From assembly GCA_963921195.1 (NCBI GenBank), contig OY992537.1, forward strand, positions 16,393,125-16,457,124: a stretch of DNA of 64,000 bases, written 5' to 3'. Both the position numbers and the translations under genes were made by a program. The notes beneath the pieces were generated by a model, which saw only the letters and a list, made by a program, of their open reading frames with translations, did no database searches and had not been told where the DNA came from. Source of the stretch: Pegoplata infirma (Eukaryota; Arthropoda; Insecta; Diptera; Anthomyiidae). Position 1 is the stretch's first letter, and each line of letters starts with the position of its first letter. Below, one piece after another: positions 1 through 13,251 of this stretch.

Positions 1-420
1 TTACAGTATTTATTTCCAGTCTCGAATATTTCGAAAATTAATCGAAATAATCTGGGTTCACGAGGTCTATTACTACTACCCATAAAATTTTCTGGTTCCA
101 ACTTTCGAATAAGTAAGAGTAGAACTACAGAAAGTACTAGATAAGCGGTTATTCGAATCTTCAAAAGCGAATATCTTAAAAACGGTAAACGCTAGCAATA
201 TTTAAAGCAGATTTGGAACTAGGAGGGAAAAATCTATTTATTCATTCATTTAATATTGCAGAGTGCTTATGTTTTATTTTTTAAAGTTTATACGCGATTT
301 TTACAAAAATATTTTTTATGCCAAAAACCAACAAAATATTAAGAGAACACTTTTTAGTGCAATATTTCGTTAATAGAAAGTCTTTTTTCATAAATAAGAG
401 TTCTATTAGGAGTATTAATC
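1..420. other. No recognisable feature
   Basis: AT-rich sequence with no gene, repeat copy or hairpin that I can support. Confidence 0.5.
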
Positions 421-1319
421 AGTGTTCGAAAAAAAACAGTACGTTATTTAACGTTCCGTTCCAAGAACACATTCACTAAAAAATTTTTTAAGTGGTTGTG
501 AAGGTGTTCGCAAACAGAATTCCGTACGTTATGCCTGTGAGTTGAAGAACAGAAACTTTACGATAACGTACCGAACTAGGTTAGAAACAAAATAAAGTTC
601 TTTTAGTGTTCTGTTTGCGAACTTTTGAGACATTTTTTTTTTAAATTTAAAATGGCGATATCTCGAAAACTAAGCAAGATAGAGCAAAACTGAGCACATT
701 TTTGGTTCTTGGGATTACCATAGTATCGCTAGGCCTCTACACATGGGTGGACCCCATTGGGTCCATATTTTGAATCTAAAAAAGTTAGCATTCCGGGAAA
801 TTTAAAAATGCACATATCTCGCTAAATACTGCCGACACGACATAAAGTCTAAAAGCGGTCATGTGCTACGAGACAAGATCCACAAAAATGCTTTTAGACT
901 ATTCATCGTGTCGGCAGTATTTAGCGAGATATGTGCATTTTTAAATTTCCCGGAATGCTAACTTTTTTAGATTCAAAATAAGGACCCATGTGTAAAGGGC
1001 CTAGCGATACTATGGAGATCTCAAGAACCAAAAATGTGCTCCGTTTTGCTCTATCTTGCTTAGTTTTCAAGATATCGCCATTTTAAATTTAAAAAATGTC
1101 TCAAAAGTTCGCAAACAGAACACTAAAAGAACTTTATTTTGTTTCTAACCTAGTTCGGTACGTTATCGTAAAGTTTCTGTTCTTCAACTCGCAGGCATAA
1201 CGTTCGGAATTCTGTTTGCGAACACCTTCACAACCACTAAAAAACTTTTTAGTGAATGTGTTCTTGGAACGGTACGTTTCGATAACGTACGGTCGCTCCA
1301 TAGTTCCATACAGAACACT
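421..1319. mobile_element. Foldback element, about 0.9 kb
   Basis: Two long arms (about 421-856 and 890-1319) are reverse complements, separated by a loop of about 33 bases. The innermost paired bases are GTCTAAAAGC and GCTTTTAGAC. The outer ends carry AGTGTTC and GAACACT. Both arms contain the phrase TATCTCGAAAACTAAGCAAG (diverged in the right arm), which recurs near 6490 and 58995, so it belongs to a dispersed family. Open frames in the arms are not convincing genes. Confidence 0.85.
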
Positions 1320-2380
1320 AACCCGAGTAAAAATAAACATATATAACAATATATAACTTGATACAAACATAATAAATCATATATGATTATACATCGCGTG
1401 AGATCTTTTCTAAATTTTTTAAATGCAGTCATATGTAATTATATATAATTTAATCATGATTCGGATTAAAAGGTGTACGGTTGATATAATTATATAAAAT
1501 TATATGAGGGTCAATACAAAATTTGTTTTTCTGTATAATTTAACATAAAATTATATATAGCTTATGCTGTTCCATATAAAACTATATATGTTTTCAATTA
1601 ACCAAAAATGCTCTAAGTTTTTTAGGCAAAGTATAAGAAACTTTTTAAAATGTTCCTAAACATTTCTTGTTAGGGTTATGTATATCACCTATCTGGTTCG
1701 AAGCGTACCCAAACATTTTTTTGTTTTAGAAAATTAAATGTTTGGTGAATGTATCGTTGAACTGTGGTGTATCTCAACCCAAACCAAAAAACACCAGGAT
1801 TTTATATGTTTTTATGCAATTAGATCTAATTAGATCCACGAATATATGGCAATGTCTGGTCAAAACTCGGATGAAATCAAATCATATTTTATACAAGTTG
1901 ATCTTTTTTAATGCAAACACATCCACCATTATTCGGATCAAATTGCGTATAAATATATATTGCGTTACATACCATTATATATTGCATCATATCAAAATTT
2001 TTACTCGGGAACGTACCGTACGTTAGAGTTTTTTTCGAACCCTGGTATTAATAAATTTAAATAAGATGAATTTAATTTCAACTAATTTTACTATTTCGTG
2101 AGGTCATATTTTATCATATATCAACTATTTTACATAAAAATGTTAAAAACCAAAAACATTTTTTGTTTACTTAAAATAAAATTAATTGTATGAAAATAAA
2201 ACTCTTTTTATTTCGGAGTTTTATTTTTAAAACTCGGTACCGAGTATTATTTTAAAATTGTAGGAAATTTATTTAAAAATTGAATTAAATTTTTTTGAAA
2301 AAAATACTTTTGGTTTTTTTTCATTGAAGAGTTTTAAGTTTTACACTTTTCCCTTGTCTGCTATTTTTATAATTTCTAAA
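1320..2380. other. Gene-free AT-rich sequence
   Basis: Contains irregular TATATAATTATAT-type runs (about 1430-1600) and no supported gene. A 94-residue frame at 1742-2026 has no recognisable features. Confidence 0.5.
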
Positions 2381-2876
2381 GAACCAGTTTTAAAAAATAA
2401 ATAAATAATAAAAAAAAATTATATAATTACGCGATATCTCGCGAAATTTAACACATACAATCTCGATGTCAACAGCTCTGTCACCTTTGATCAAGCACAA
2501 GTAAAACTGCATACCATGTTTTTACGAAATTTTAAAGAAACCTATCTAAAGATAAAAAACGAAAAAAAAACAGCAACAAATTAATTTCGCGATTTCTCGC
2601 GAACTAAAGAAGATAGGGTTTTGATGTTTACTGTTTTGTGACCTTTAAATAAGTACAATTAAAACTGTATACTCAGTTTTTGAAAATATTTAAAAAACTT
2701 CAATGTCAATATTTTAAAAAATACAAAAACACTAATTTCGCGTTATCTCGCGAATGCTCGCTACGATTTCGCTGTTAACAGTTTTGTGACATTTTATCTT
2801 GTAGAAATCGAACTGCGCTTACACTTTCGTCGACACTAAAGTTTAACCTGAACATCGCTGAGACTCACCGTGTATT
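2381..2876. mobile_element. Truncated copy of the CACGGTG-ended tandem-unit element
   Basis: Matches 20725-21222 in the same orientation almost base for base and stops at the same terminal TCACCGTG. It contains three of the roughly 150-base units, each starting with a CGCGA...CTCGCGA palindrome (near 2430, 2585 and 2733). The other end and the remaining units are missing. Confidence 0.75.
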
Positions 2877-2924
2877 GTTGATAAAATTATGGAGATCTAA
2901 AATTTAGAAAATTTTTTTTTTCAA

Positions 2925-3340
2925 AAATAAATAAAAAAAAAATTTAAAACAATATCGGAATGTCCTTTTTTCCTGTCAAGGACACCATGGATTTCCAAAA
3001 CCAAAACTTTTTATTAAAGTTTAGAATGTCCTTTTACCGCTGTTAAAATTCAGCGAGGTGTTTTTTCGCGTTGTTCAAAGTTGGTGATATAGCTAAATTT
3101 TAGATTTTTTACCAAAATTTTGAAAAAAATCAAATATTTGGTTATCTAACAAACTTTAAGAATTGATTGCTCTGCAATACGAAAAAATTCCTCTCTGAAA
3201 TTTTAATAGCTTTAAAATGACAATCTAAACTTAAATACACAATTTTGTTTTTGGAAATTCATTGTGTCCTTGACAGGAGAAAAAAAAAAAAAGACATTCC
3301 AATATTGTTTTAAAAATTTTTTTAAAATTTTTTTGAAAAC
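2925..3340. mobile_element. Inverted-repeat element, about 0.4 kb
   Basis: The left arm around 2945-3020 carries AATGTCC, CTGTCAAGGACAC and TTTCCAAAACC. It is mirrored at 3245-3320 by GTGTCCTTGACAG and GACATT. The spacer is simple AT-rich sequence. Confidence 0.6.
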
Positions 3341-3357
3341 ATTTTTTTTTCTTTTTT

Positions 3358-4302
3358 TATAGAGGGTATATATAAGTTTGTCATTCCGTTTGTAACACAT
3401 CGAAATATTGGTCTAGGACCCCATAAAGTATATATATTCATGATCCTCGATCGATTTTAAGTCGATCTAGCGATGTCCGTCCGTCTGTCTGTCCGTCCGT
3501 AGAAAACACGCTAACTTTTGAAAGACTTCACAGAGGCCACTTAAGTTTGGCATATATGTTGGGCATTTACCTGGTCAGGTTAGTATTGCAATCCAGCCAA
3601 ATCGGTCCAGTGGTTCAAAAGTTATGAGCAAAAGAGTAAATTTCGGCAAGGGGTTTTCGCAAATTTACGAGATAAAAAACACGATAACTTTCGAAAAACA
3701 ATAATGAGACAGCTGAAACGTAGCAAGTATCTTTGCCGTTCCTCAGGTCTGTTTGGTATTGAATTTCAGCTCAATCGGTCAAGTGGTTCAAAAGTTATAA
3801 GCAAAACCCCGAATTTCAGATTTTGTTCATCTTAAATGCCACGTGGTAAACAAGTTTTAAAAGCATTGGTGGTAACTTAGCAATGCTTTTCAAACTTGTT
3901 TAGTTTTAAAGCAATGCTTTTTAAACTTGTTTAGTTTTAAAAGCATTGGTAACTTATAAATTACACTCGAAAAAAATTTTACACTCAAAAAAAATTTTAC
4001 ACTCAAAAAAAATTTAGTTTTTTTTACAAAGTGTCAATATTTTGTGTACATACGTACGTGCATTCACTCAGAAATATTTTTACAGTAAAAAAAACATTAC
4101 ACTCGAAAAAAGTTTTACACTCAAAAAAAAAAAAATAATTTTTCTTTTAAATGACAAAAAAATAGTTTTTTACTCAAAATAAAATATTTCTAATCAAAAT
4201 TGATAATTTTTTTCACCTTAAAATGTACTATCCTTTAAAAAAGGCATTGTGGAGGGTATTCATAGATTCGGCAAAGTCGAATTTAACTTTTCTACTTGTT
4301 TT
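3358..4302 (-). mobile_element. AAACAAGTA/TATACCCTCCA-family dispersed repeat, copy A
   Basis: Read on the minus strand it starts ACAAGTAGAAAAGTTAAATT, has a short hairpin (TTCGACTTTGCCGAA), then TACCCTCCAC. It runs through TTTTACACTC-like low complexity to a (GGAC)n/(CAGA)n tract and ends near GGGTATA. Several copies occur in this window (22.1, 22.8, 27.97, 35.8, 40.5, 60.3, 62.4 and 63.2 kb). Families of this kind are abundant in flies. The hairpin ends and the lack of coding suggest a non-autonomous Helitron-like or similar element, but the sequence does not settle its class. Confidence 0.8.
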
Positions 4303-5738
4303 GTTTTCGGTGATCCATCAGTTAAATTTTTCACGAATTTATATATTAACGTGCCGTGATATTTCTCTTCTCTAACAATAAGTCAGCACTTTTTCAGTGT
4401 AATAAACTAAGGGGCTGGGATCATGCAAATGCGACCACCCCAATGCACAAACAAGTGGAAATCCTTAATCATATGTACATTTCAAGTATACAAAACTATT
4501 TAACGTATTCATTATTGAGTAGTTTACATTTGCATTTTCATTAAATCATAGTTCAGTACTCGAATCTGTGTTTGTAATTAAGGAATTCACTACAGAAAGT
4601 TTAACATATTTGTAAATTTCACCATTTAACATTATATTATTAGGCTTATTTTTAGCACTTTTGAATATACCCAGCAAAATTTTCCGTTCCAAATAATCGG
4701 TTCCAGAACGTATCATATTACCCTGCAACTGATTCTACTTCACGTTCCAGAATCAATGATTTTTGTTTGAAATTGTCCCAAAAGCAATCGTTTTTTAGAG
4801 CAAGTAGTATTTTTGAAAAATACTTTTACATTGAAAATTTTGTTTTAATTACCGGAGAATATATTCAAGAATCTATTGTTATAGAAATTTGTTCCAAAAA
4901 ATTTTCCTGCGTATACTTAATCCATATTTTTAGTTCATGTGACACAAACAGACTTCTTATGTTTTCTTTATTCTCTCCCATTCTTAGTACTTAAATTATG
5001 TAAAAAAATCTTAATCCAAACGCGCCAAAAACACACCTATTACACAGAATAATTTATGGGTAAACATTTTTATTAATCATTTGTTAAGTTCAATTTTTTT
5101 TTTCAGTTAAAAATTTAATTGATTTTTTATATACACTACATAGTTTTTCATGTGTATGTATGTGAAGTTACACCATAAAAAATTTTAAGGACTCATTGCA
5201 GACACTTGATAACGTGAATTCCCCTCAAAAATTTACATACATTTTTTTACTCTGGAATGCTGTGGTACGTGTTTGTTGCTGCATCAACATTTCAGCAATG
5301 TTTTTAATTCAATTTACAATTTTGGATTGTATTATTCAAATATCAATTTAAATGGGCTTTACATTTTTATTTTAATGAATTATTTTTGTTAATTGGCACT
5401 AAATAAAGTTTCGGAAAAACTTCACGTTAGGTTTAATTATTACTATTGAACAGAATATTTTCGACTATAATTTAATTAAAATAATAATATTGTAGTTTTT
5501 GTTTTCATTTTTTTATTGAAAAACTTTTATATCTATAGACCACTTTTTTACCACAGCCAGTGATTACACCTTTAAAGGTAAGGTACATTTCTGATATGAA
5601 AGACGGCCTATATCAAAGACTTTTGATAGTAGGTTGAATAATTATGAATGGGAAATTCGAGGAAACTTTTATAGATTAAGTATAAAAAATAGCAAAAAAA
5701 ATTCAAGAGATATCAAAAGTTCTCTTATACCCAATTCA
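4303..5738. other. Gene-free AT-rich sequence
   Basis: No gene supported. Short frames at 4356-4544 and 4767-4994 have no recognisable motif. TACCCAGCAAAA at 4669 resembles one end of the inverted-repeat element at 33780, without a matching second end. Confidence 0.4.
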
Positions 5739-5849
5739 CTCACACCTGAGGTGAAACGAGAACGAGATTTTGATCATATGGTTGTGTATAAAATAATACA
5801 GACCATATGATCGAAATCTCGTTCGAAGGAGATTTCACCTCAAGTGTGA
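5739..5849. repeat. Short palindromic MITE-like hairpin
   Basis: TCACACCTGAGGTGAAACGA on the left pairs with TTTCACCTCAAGTGTGA on the right. A nearly continuous stem includes ATCATATGGT/ACCATATGAT around a short loop. A related half-copy lies near 25985-26050 (CTCGTTCGATCGAGATTTGA). Confidence 0.75.
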
Positions 5850-7323
5850 AAAAGCCTTTACTTAGAAGTTGGCTCCCTGAAAAATCACCCAGTGAATAAT
5901 GGCCACAGCACAAAAAAATACCCCAATTCGGGTATTTTTGATAAGCCCTCTATGAAATTTAACCCTAATTCAAAGTAAAAAGTTAATGTAATTCAACAAT
6001 ATGAAAAATGAGCCAATTAATTTTTTTCATAAAAATTTACCATTAATTAGAAAACTCAAAATTATTCCAACAAAACTAATAAAAATAATTCAAAATTTTC
6101 ATGTTGTTGTACTCAATTGAAAATTTTGTATCCTTTTTAATTTTATTTGGGACCATTTTTTCATTTTTTATTTATGGAGCTTTAGAAGTTGTATAGTATT
6201 TTGTGCTTTCACTCAATCCAGCTTTAGATCGTTTAAAGAGGTTAAGGTGTTTTTGTTATTATTGTCATAAATGTTTTAAAAATTTGTTTTTGTTTGCATA
6301 TCGAATAATTGATTACCTGAAATAATTTTACGACACACATACGTACAAGCGCGTCGTCTGAGTTCATTGATGGATTTTAAAGGGGTTTGTCAATTTTATT
6401 TTGGGGTTTCGATTAGAACCCCCCGTTATCCGGGTTCAACAGGTAGACCGGTTTTAAATTTTCATTAATAACCACTTTTAAGAATCAATAAATATCTCGA
6501 AAACTAAGCAAGATAGAGAACATTTTCCAGAGAAAACAATCCAAGTGTGGATCCATTGGGTTCAAAATTTTAAATTAAAAAATTACATTTTGGAAAATTT
6601 AAAAGTACCAATAACTCTATAATTATTGGCCAAAAGCCTTTTTGTTGCTCATAATACTCGAAAGCCCTGAGATCAAAAGGTTTTTGAGTAATTTAATTTT
6701 AAAATTTTTCAAGACCCCAAAAGCCAATACTTTCTGATTTTAACAGCCGATTTCTTAACGTTTTGTTCTACGACTGATATATAGCTTTGGAGTTAAAACA
6801 CCTCAATTCAACCGAAAAAAATAGCATTTTTGACCTTACCCCTTTCGAATTTTATGAAACTTGAAATATAGTTGTTGTAAAAGTAATAAAAATACAGGTC
6901 TCAGTCAGGTTGCAAATAATAGGTAATGAGACAGCCTTTAAAATAGCATTCCCCAAGATTTTTTTTGAAAAGGTCATTCGTTTTAACCTTAATTTTTGGA
7001 GAGCTATATCTCAAAAAACAATATTTTTAAAATTTTGGAAAAATTATATGTTAATAAGGGTCACCTATAGTACTTAAGTTTAAATTTTCAGGATGGAGAC
7101 TTCATTGGAACTTTTACTGTTACTAGAAACATAGTGACAGGAAATTAAAAGTGGTGTATTTTCGCTTAGAAAAAACTTTTTTTTTTGTTTTTGAAATTCT
7201 GGTACCAAAGTTCACTTTTCTGAATGTTTTTGACGTGCTGAGTAAATTTATGACCTTAGAACTGGCCTATCGCTATTAGTATTAGAGATATCTGCACATA
7301 AATGTGTGAAAATTGCTGAAATG
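5850..7323. other. Gene-free region with fragments of dispersed repeats
   Basis: Contains a diverged TATCTCGAAAACTAAGCAAG phrase near 6490, shared with the foldback at 421-1319, plus AT-rich filler. No gene supported. Confidence 0.4.
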
Positions 7324-8436
7324 CACGCAGAGAAAAAATATGGTTGCGACATGATCGCAGCAACTATACTATGATCTCTAAACCCAGTTATGATTGCAGC
7401 AATCAAGTTGTTGTTTTTAAAATTGTATTTAATCATTTATATGGTTGTTTTAGACATTTAATAGTAGCTTCAATCATGATAAAATAATTGCAACATCCAA
7501 AAGTACAATATGGTTGTTGTAACAATGTTATAGTTAATTATATTCTCGACACACCACAAATTTGAACATAACATGATTATAACAATCATTAGATAATCAC
7601 ATCTTAATGAAAATTGAGTTTTGCAAACATTGTCAGGTTTATTCATCAGTTTAGTGTTTTGCCAGCAAGCAGTTAGTCGCAAAGACACCACTTACAATTA
7701 GTACTTTATTTTAAGGAAATTTGTGTTAAAAAATTGGATCAACGCAGAAGGAAATGAAATACAAAAAAAAGCTACTTTATATAATTTATTTTGTGTGCGG
7801 TTCAAAAATAACTTTCCATTTTAAATAAAAACTTTAAATCGAAAATATTAAAGTGTTTTTTTGTGCATTTTTGTTTACTGAATGTGTTATAATTTCTGAC
7901 AATAATTTTAATTTTGTAACAAATACGTTATGATTGCAGCAAATATGTTATGATTTTGTCAATAACTTAATTGTTTATAGAATCATTCAATGTTAGCTGA
8001 CAAAAATGTTATAGTTGATGACATTTTTTAGAAAAATGCCATAAGTTTATTACACATCATTGATGTAAAACGCAGGTTGCCACTAAATTGAACCAAAAAA
8101 TGGTTTCATATTTATAAAAACAACATTTAAAAACAAAAAATAAATTATTGGTGTGAACTTTATCAAAAAAAAAAAAAGTAATGAAGAATTTCTATAAACG
8201 TGTGGTATTAAAGCATAATATATTTTCTCAATTTAAAAAAAAATATATATGTATATTAAACAGGAATCATATTATGATAATTATATAACATTTAAGCCAT
8301 TATTGCCGCAATCATATAATGATTACTATTCCTTGTTGCCTTCAATCATATTAACATTATTGCTACAATCATATTTCCAATCATAATATGACGCTCTTAA
8401 ATCATGATCACCGCAACCATGTTTTTTTTCTGCGTG
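7324..8436. mobile_element. Inverted-repeat element with CACGCAGAGAAAAAA ends, interior of iterated TGATTGCAGCAATCA-like motifs
   Basis: The left end CACGCAGAGAAAAAATATGG mirrors the right end CCATGTTTTTTTTCTGCGTG. The interior is largely repeated, diverged copies of a palindromic motif (TATGATTGCAGCAATCA and relatives) in both orientations. No target-site duplication is obvious. No coding capacity. Confidence 0.75.
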
Positions 8437-9237
8437 TATTTTAAAATTGTCCAAATGAATTTTAAAATTGTCCAAATGTATTTTAAAATTTTCCAAATGT
8501 ATTTTAAAATTGTCCAAATGTATTTTAAAATTGTCGAAATGTATATTAAATTTGTCCAAATGTGTTTTAAAATTGTCCACATGTATTTTAAAATTGTCCA
8601 AATATATTTTAAAATTGTCCAATTGAATTTTAAAATTGTCCAAATGTATTTTAAAATTGTACAAATGTAGTTTAAAATTTTCCAAATGTATTTTAAAATT
8701 GTCCAAATGTAGTTTAAAATTTTCCAAATGTATTTTAAAAATTTCCAAATGTATTTTAAAATTGTCCAAATGTAGTTTAAAATTCTCCAAATGTAGTTTA
8801 AAATTTTACAAATGTATTATAAAATTGTCCAAATGTAGTTTAAAATACATTTGGAAAATTTTAAACTACATTTGGAGAATTTTAAAATACATTTGGACAA
8901 TTTTAAAATACATTTGGAAATTTTTAAAATACATTTGGAAAATTTTAACCTACATTTGGACAATTTTAAAATACATTTGGACAATTTAAAAATACATTTG
9001 GACAATTTGAAATCACATTTGGAAAATTTTAAAATATATTTGGACGATTTTAAAATACATTTGGACAATCTTCAAATTATTTTGGACAATTTTAAAATAT
9101 ATTTGGACAATTTTAAATTACATTTGGACAGTTTTAAAATTCATTTAGACAATTTTAAAATACATTTGGACAATTTTAAAATGCATTTGGACAATTTTAA
9201 AATACATTTGGAAATTTTTAAAATACATTTGGAAATG
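8437..9237. repeat. Mirrored 21-bp minisatellite (about 19 + 19 units)
   Basis: The 21-base unit TTTTAAAATTGTCCAAATGTA and near variants is repeated head to tail from 8437. Near 8845 the orientation flips and the reverse-complement unit repeats to about 9237, giving an 0.8-kb inverted structure. Because 21 is divisible by three, open frames of up to 154 codons run through it on both strands as heptapeptide repeats (DNFKIHL-like). These are by-products of the repeat. Confidence 0.95.
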
Positions 9238-9340
9238 GTGTAGTAAAGTTACGAAAAAACTTTGAAAGTTTGATCGATAACTCATAATAGTTCATTTTCC
9301 CGTATCTTAGTTCATTCTTGTTTTTCAGAAAAGGGCAAAT

Positions 9341-11389
9341 CCACCTCAAACCACACAGCATTCGGATTTGTCACCTTCGATTTAAATAAAATTTGACAAA
9401 TATATTGCAAATGGATAGTGTTCCTAAAATCATTACCTTTCTGGCTCCAAAACCTTTCGGTTTTCGAAATATGGCGTCTTGAAAATTGGCAAAAACGTAA
9501 AATTTTCAATAAGGTGCACATACAAAGTCACCCATAACTTTAAAACTATAAAACCCACAATTACCAAATAGGTTTCATTTGAAAGCTGAAAGGATTACCT
9601 TATAAGTGGCATGCACAACTTTTTCTTGTAACGAAAGGTCAAAGGTCATATTTCAAGGTCTAATGTTCAAAGACCTATATCTCAAAATCCGATATTTTTA
9701 AAATTCTCAAAAAAATATATGATAACAATCAAGTCTTTCCCTACATTTGTATCAAAATTTCAGGGTGGACACTCATATGGTTCCAAAGTTACAGAGTAAA
9801 ACGTGCTTGAAGTCAAGATTTTCTCTACGAGTTCCTATGCAAAAGCTTACACACACGAAGCAGCATAGCATGCTGCTAGCAGTAAACAAACAATGGGACG
9901 GACCTAAAAACTGAACCCATTATTTATTAATATTTCAACATCCTGAATTTGATTTCACTATCAAAACTGAATTTTATCGTAGGGTTTTCTTGTTTTCTTA
10001 CAAGAAAATCTTCAAAGTGAACATACGTAAATTCTCTGAAATTTATGCCCATGAAAGACAACAAATATCTAACACCGACCTGTCGGAGCTTATTTGTCTT
10101 AATTTAGTTTTAAATGGTTAAACGGGAGTCACAAATGACCGATTTTTAGTAATTTTAACTTTAAGGTACATTGATGCCAATTATATCAGATCCGTTTCAT
10201 TTGAAAAAAAAAAAATTGGCGTCTGTTTGAGACATTTTATTTGTTGCATAATTGTTTTTGTTAAAAATGTATAGTTTTTGTTATAGTCATTATTGGAACT
10301 ATTTTCTATTTAAATTAAGCAATCACATGAATTTTTTATTGGCAGTTTTTCTTACAGGTCGGGTTTCATCCGAATTCAAAAAAAAAAAATCTTTATTAGT
10401 GTGTCCAAAATAAAATATGGCAAAAATTCAAAGAAGTTCGAAACATTAGTGTTTCCATTTCTAAACCATTTTTATGCTTGATTATATTCTTGTTTATGAG
10501 CTTTATTCCGCTTTGAACATACGGTTCCCCCACCCCATTCCTATTTCCCTACTATGGAAGAATATAGGTTTCGAATGAAACCGATCTGCATCAATATAAA
10601 GTACCTAAACTTTAAAATAACTGAAAATGGGTAATTTTTAACCTCGTTTAACCTGAATTTAGGCCGACAAGCTCAGACTGGTTGATTTTAGATTTATTTT
10701 TTCTAGCTTGTGTATAAATTTTAAAGAAATCAGGTATGTTCACTTTCGAGGACTTTCCTTGTAAATGAACAAGAAAACCGCTACAATATAACTCAAAATA
10801 CATAAAAAGTTTTAAGCCTTGTTCTACGCCCGCACCTTTGTTTACGACTATGCATATTGTTTTGTTTGTGCAATATTTTTTATATGAACTCATAGAAAAA
10901 ACCTTGCCTTCGAGCACGTTTTCTTCTGTAACTTTGGAACCATATGAGTGTCCACCCTGAAATTTTGATACAAATGTAGGGAAAGACTTGATTGTTATCA
11001 TATATTTTTTTGAGAATTTTAAAAATATCGGATTTTGAGATATTGGTCTTTGAACATTAGACATTGAAATATGACCTTTGACCTTTCATTACAAGAAAAA
11101 ATTGTGCATGTCACTTTTAAGGTAATCCTTTCAGCTTTTAAATGGTACCTATTTGGTAATTGTGGGGTTTATAGTTTTAAAGTTATGGGTGACTTTGTAA
11201 GTGCACCTTATTGAAAATTTTACGTTTTTGCCAATTTTCAAGACGCCATATTTCGAAAACTAAAAATTTTTGGAGCCTGTAAGGTAATCATTTTATGAAA
11301 ACAACGCATGTGAAATATTTTTTGCGAATTTCATTAAAATCGGAGGTGACAAATCCGAAAATCACAGTTTTCTGTGCGGTTTGACATGG
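9341..11389. mobile_element. Large imperfect foldback element, about 2 kb
   Basis: The left arm (about 9341-10200) and right arm (about 10570-11389) are diverged reverse complements. Matching phrases include CCACCTCAAACCACACAG/CTGTGCGGTTTGAC and AGGGTGGACACTCATATGG/CCATATGAGTGTCCACCCT. The centre (10200-10570) has no matching partner. A 138-residue minus-strand frame at 10648-11064 lies inside the right arm and is probably fortuitous. Confidence 0.8.
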
Positions 11390-12000
11390 AATCACCCAAA
11401 AATGAAATCGTGTAATGAAACCTTTTCATTTAGTGTATATAGATAGACCCAAATGTTTAAAATGTTTTGACGCACCACTGTGGCTTTAGAAATAAGCCCA
11501 AAAAACAGATAACGAATTTATGGTTAAGTTATTTTATTGAAACCTTTTTATTTTTAAAATTAATATGTGGTATAGTTTAAATTAAATAAACAATATAATG
11601 CAATTAAAAAATATACTATTAATAGAAATCGCACTGACACACATATTTTCCTGTTCATATTGCTGACTACGAAATATGTCTAAAAACATTGTACCAACTC
11701 CTCCTCTTACTCCTCCTCCTCGGCTTCCAATAAAAACCACAAGTCTTTGTGTAAAAATTTTTTAGCTCAAAGGAAACTAAATCATTAACAAAAAAAATCA
11801 ACTACCATCAGATATTTTAAAGAATTCGTTGTTAAATTTTGTTAAAAAGGATTTAAGATTTGGAGAGTAACTGATGAAATGTTTCATATTACTTATTGAA
11901 AAAAGGTTTCATTATAAAATAGAACTACGATAAAATTTCAAATCATATACTTATTTAACCCTAGCGAGAACTGACCAATATCTCGTTGTAGCAAAACAAC
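11390..12000. other. Gene-free AT-rich sequence
   Basis: A short CTCCTCCT-type run occurs at 11700-11725. No gene supported. Confidence 0.4.
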
Positions 12001-12004
12001 CAAG

Positions 12005-12079
12005 GCCTCTGATGGGAATTGAACCTATGACCCCCACCTACATAAGTCAGCGCGCTTTCAAATAACCTATTGGGGTGGC
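12005..12079 (-). repeat. tRNA-derived SINE trace (B-box present)
   Basis: Read on the minus strand this resembles the 3' two-thirds of a tRNA: an anticodon-arm-like AGCGCGCTGACTT, then GGTGGGGGTCATAG, then the T-arm/B-box GGTTCAATTCCC. There is no clean acceptor stem or CCA context, and the A-box part is weak, so it is a tRNA-derived repeat and not a functional tRNA gene. It shares its 3' flank CCTTGGT with the copy near 18 kb. Confidence 0.5.
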
Positions 12080-13251
12080 TAAAATATTTTATCTTATTTA
12101 TAAATTTGTTCTTCAGTATGATAAATTACATACACACATTTTCGTAGCCCAGCTTTATTTTTGTAATTAACAATTATTTGTTTTCAAACACAAATTCCCT
12201 CCTTTAAATCTCTGATCACCTATTGTTAGTTTAATGAAAAACACTTGAAATTTTTTATTTTATGATAAATGTAACTAATTTATATTTTCCTTTCAAGAAG
12301 TACAGCAACAACGAAAGAACATCTTATTTTAGTCAGTCTTCACTATCCAACAGTATCATCATTCGTTGGAGGACATTGTTTAAGTCAATGTATGTATGGC
12401 TTTCGGAGAAGACAATCTGTATATTATTTATTGTTTCGTTAGATTTCATTTTTTTTATGTTCAGAGGAGGTTGAAACTCAATATTAAAACCAAAGTGAAA
12501 CCATTTAAGAAAATTAATTTCATTTTAAATTGCTTTTTAAACGGATTTTCTCAATTCTGAAACATAGTTTAGCACACACATTTATAGGTAAGGTGAAAAA
12601 AATAGCAATTTTTAATTTTCATAACAGTTTTTTGATTTTCTTTCTTGAAAAGCTAAAAAATATATACTCTGAAAATCTTAACAAAAGCTCCTTTAATTTG
12701 GTTAAAATCTCAAATACTGCTATAATTTTGTTCACAACTATATATACTTGGATCACTTACAATTTTCCATATGAACACTTTAGTTTCATATATTTATTTA
12801 AGAGTTTGCACGTACGTATTTGTGTGTAAGTTGTGTTTAAGGACAAGGTCATCTAAAAGTTGATAACAAAGAAAATATTGGAAAAAAAATATTATTTTTA
12901 AAATGACCACACATCCTCTTTAAAAACCATATTTTAGACTTGAACAAATTTCACATTTTTAAAATGACCACATCCTCTTTGAAAACCATATTTTATATCA
13001 TACTCTTTAACGAAGGGGTTAGGTTGTGCACAGTGGAAAGTTGTAAATGACAAAAATGATATAAATATAATAGAAAAATATATACGGAAATGTTTTCAGT
13101 GTTATAGAGTTTTGGAATTACACCGCAGGAAAAGTGAACGGTTTTTGACATGCCACAAGGACCCAAATGATTTTTCACAAACTTGAAACCTTTCGTAATC
13201 TCCTGTCACTTTTATTATCCCGTATACATCCCTTGTGGCATGTCACTAGGC
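12080..13251. other. Gene-free AT-rich sequence
   Basis: Frames at 12262-12474, 12530-12829 and 12993-13178 lack recognisable domains and have the composition expected of noncoding AT-rich DNA. A short direct repeat (AAAATGACCACACATCCTC at 12899 and 12959) is present. Confidence 0.4.

Noticed and set aside
1134..1432. ORFs at the right arm of the first foldback
   Set aside because: Composition and overlap show them to be accidental frames in a repeat.
8326..9243. Several long overlapping ORFs on both strands (up to 154 residues) with heptapeptide repeats
   Set aside because: They are produced by a 21-base minisatellite that stays open in several frames; no start context, no other domain.
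10648..11064. 138-residue minus-strand ORF
   Set aside because: Lies in one arm of a foldback element; the other arm does not keep the frame and no domain is recognisable.
12005..12079. Functional tRNA gene
   Set aside because: B-box is present but acceptor stem and D-arm are not; better explained as a SINE trace.
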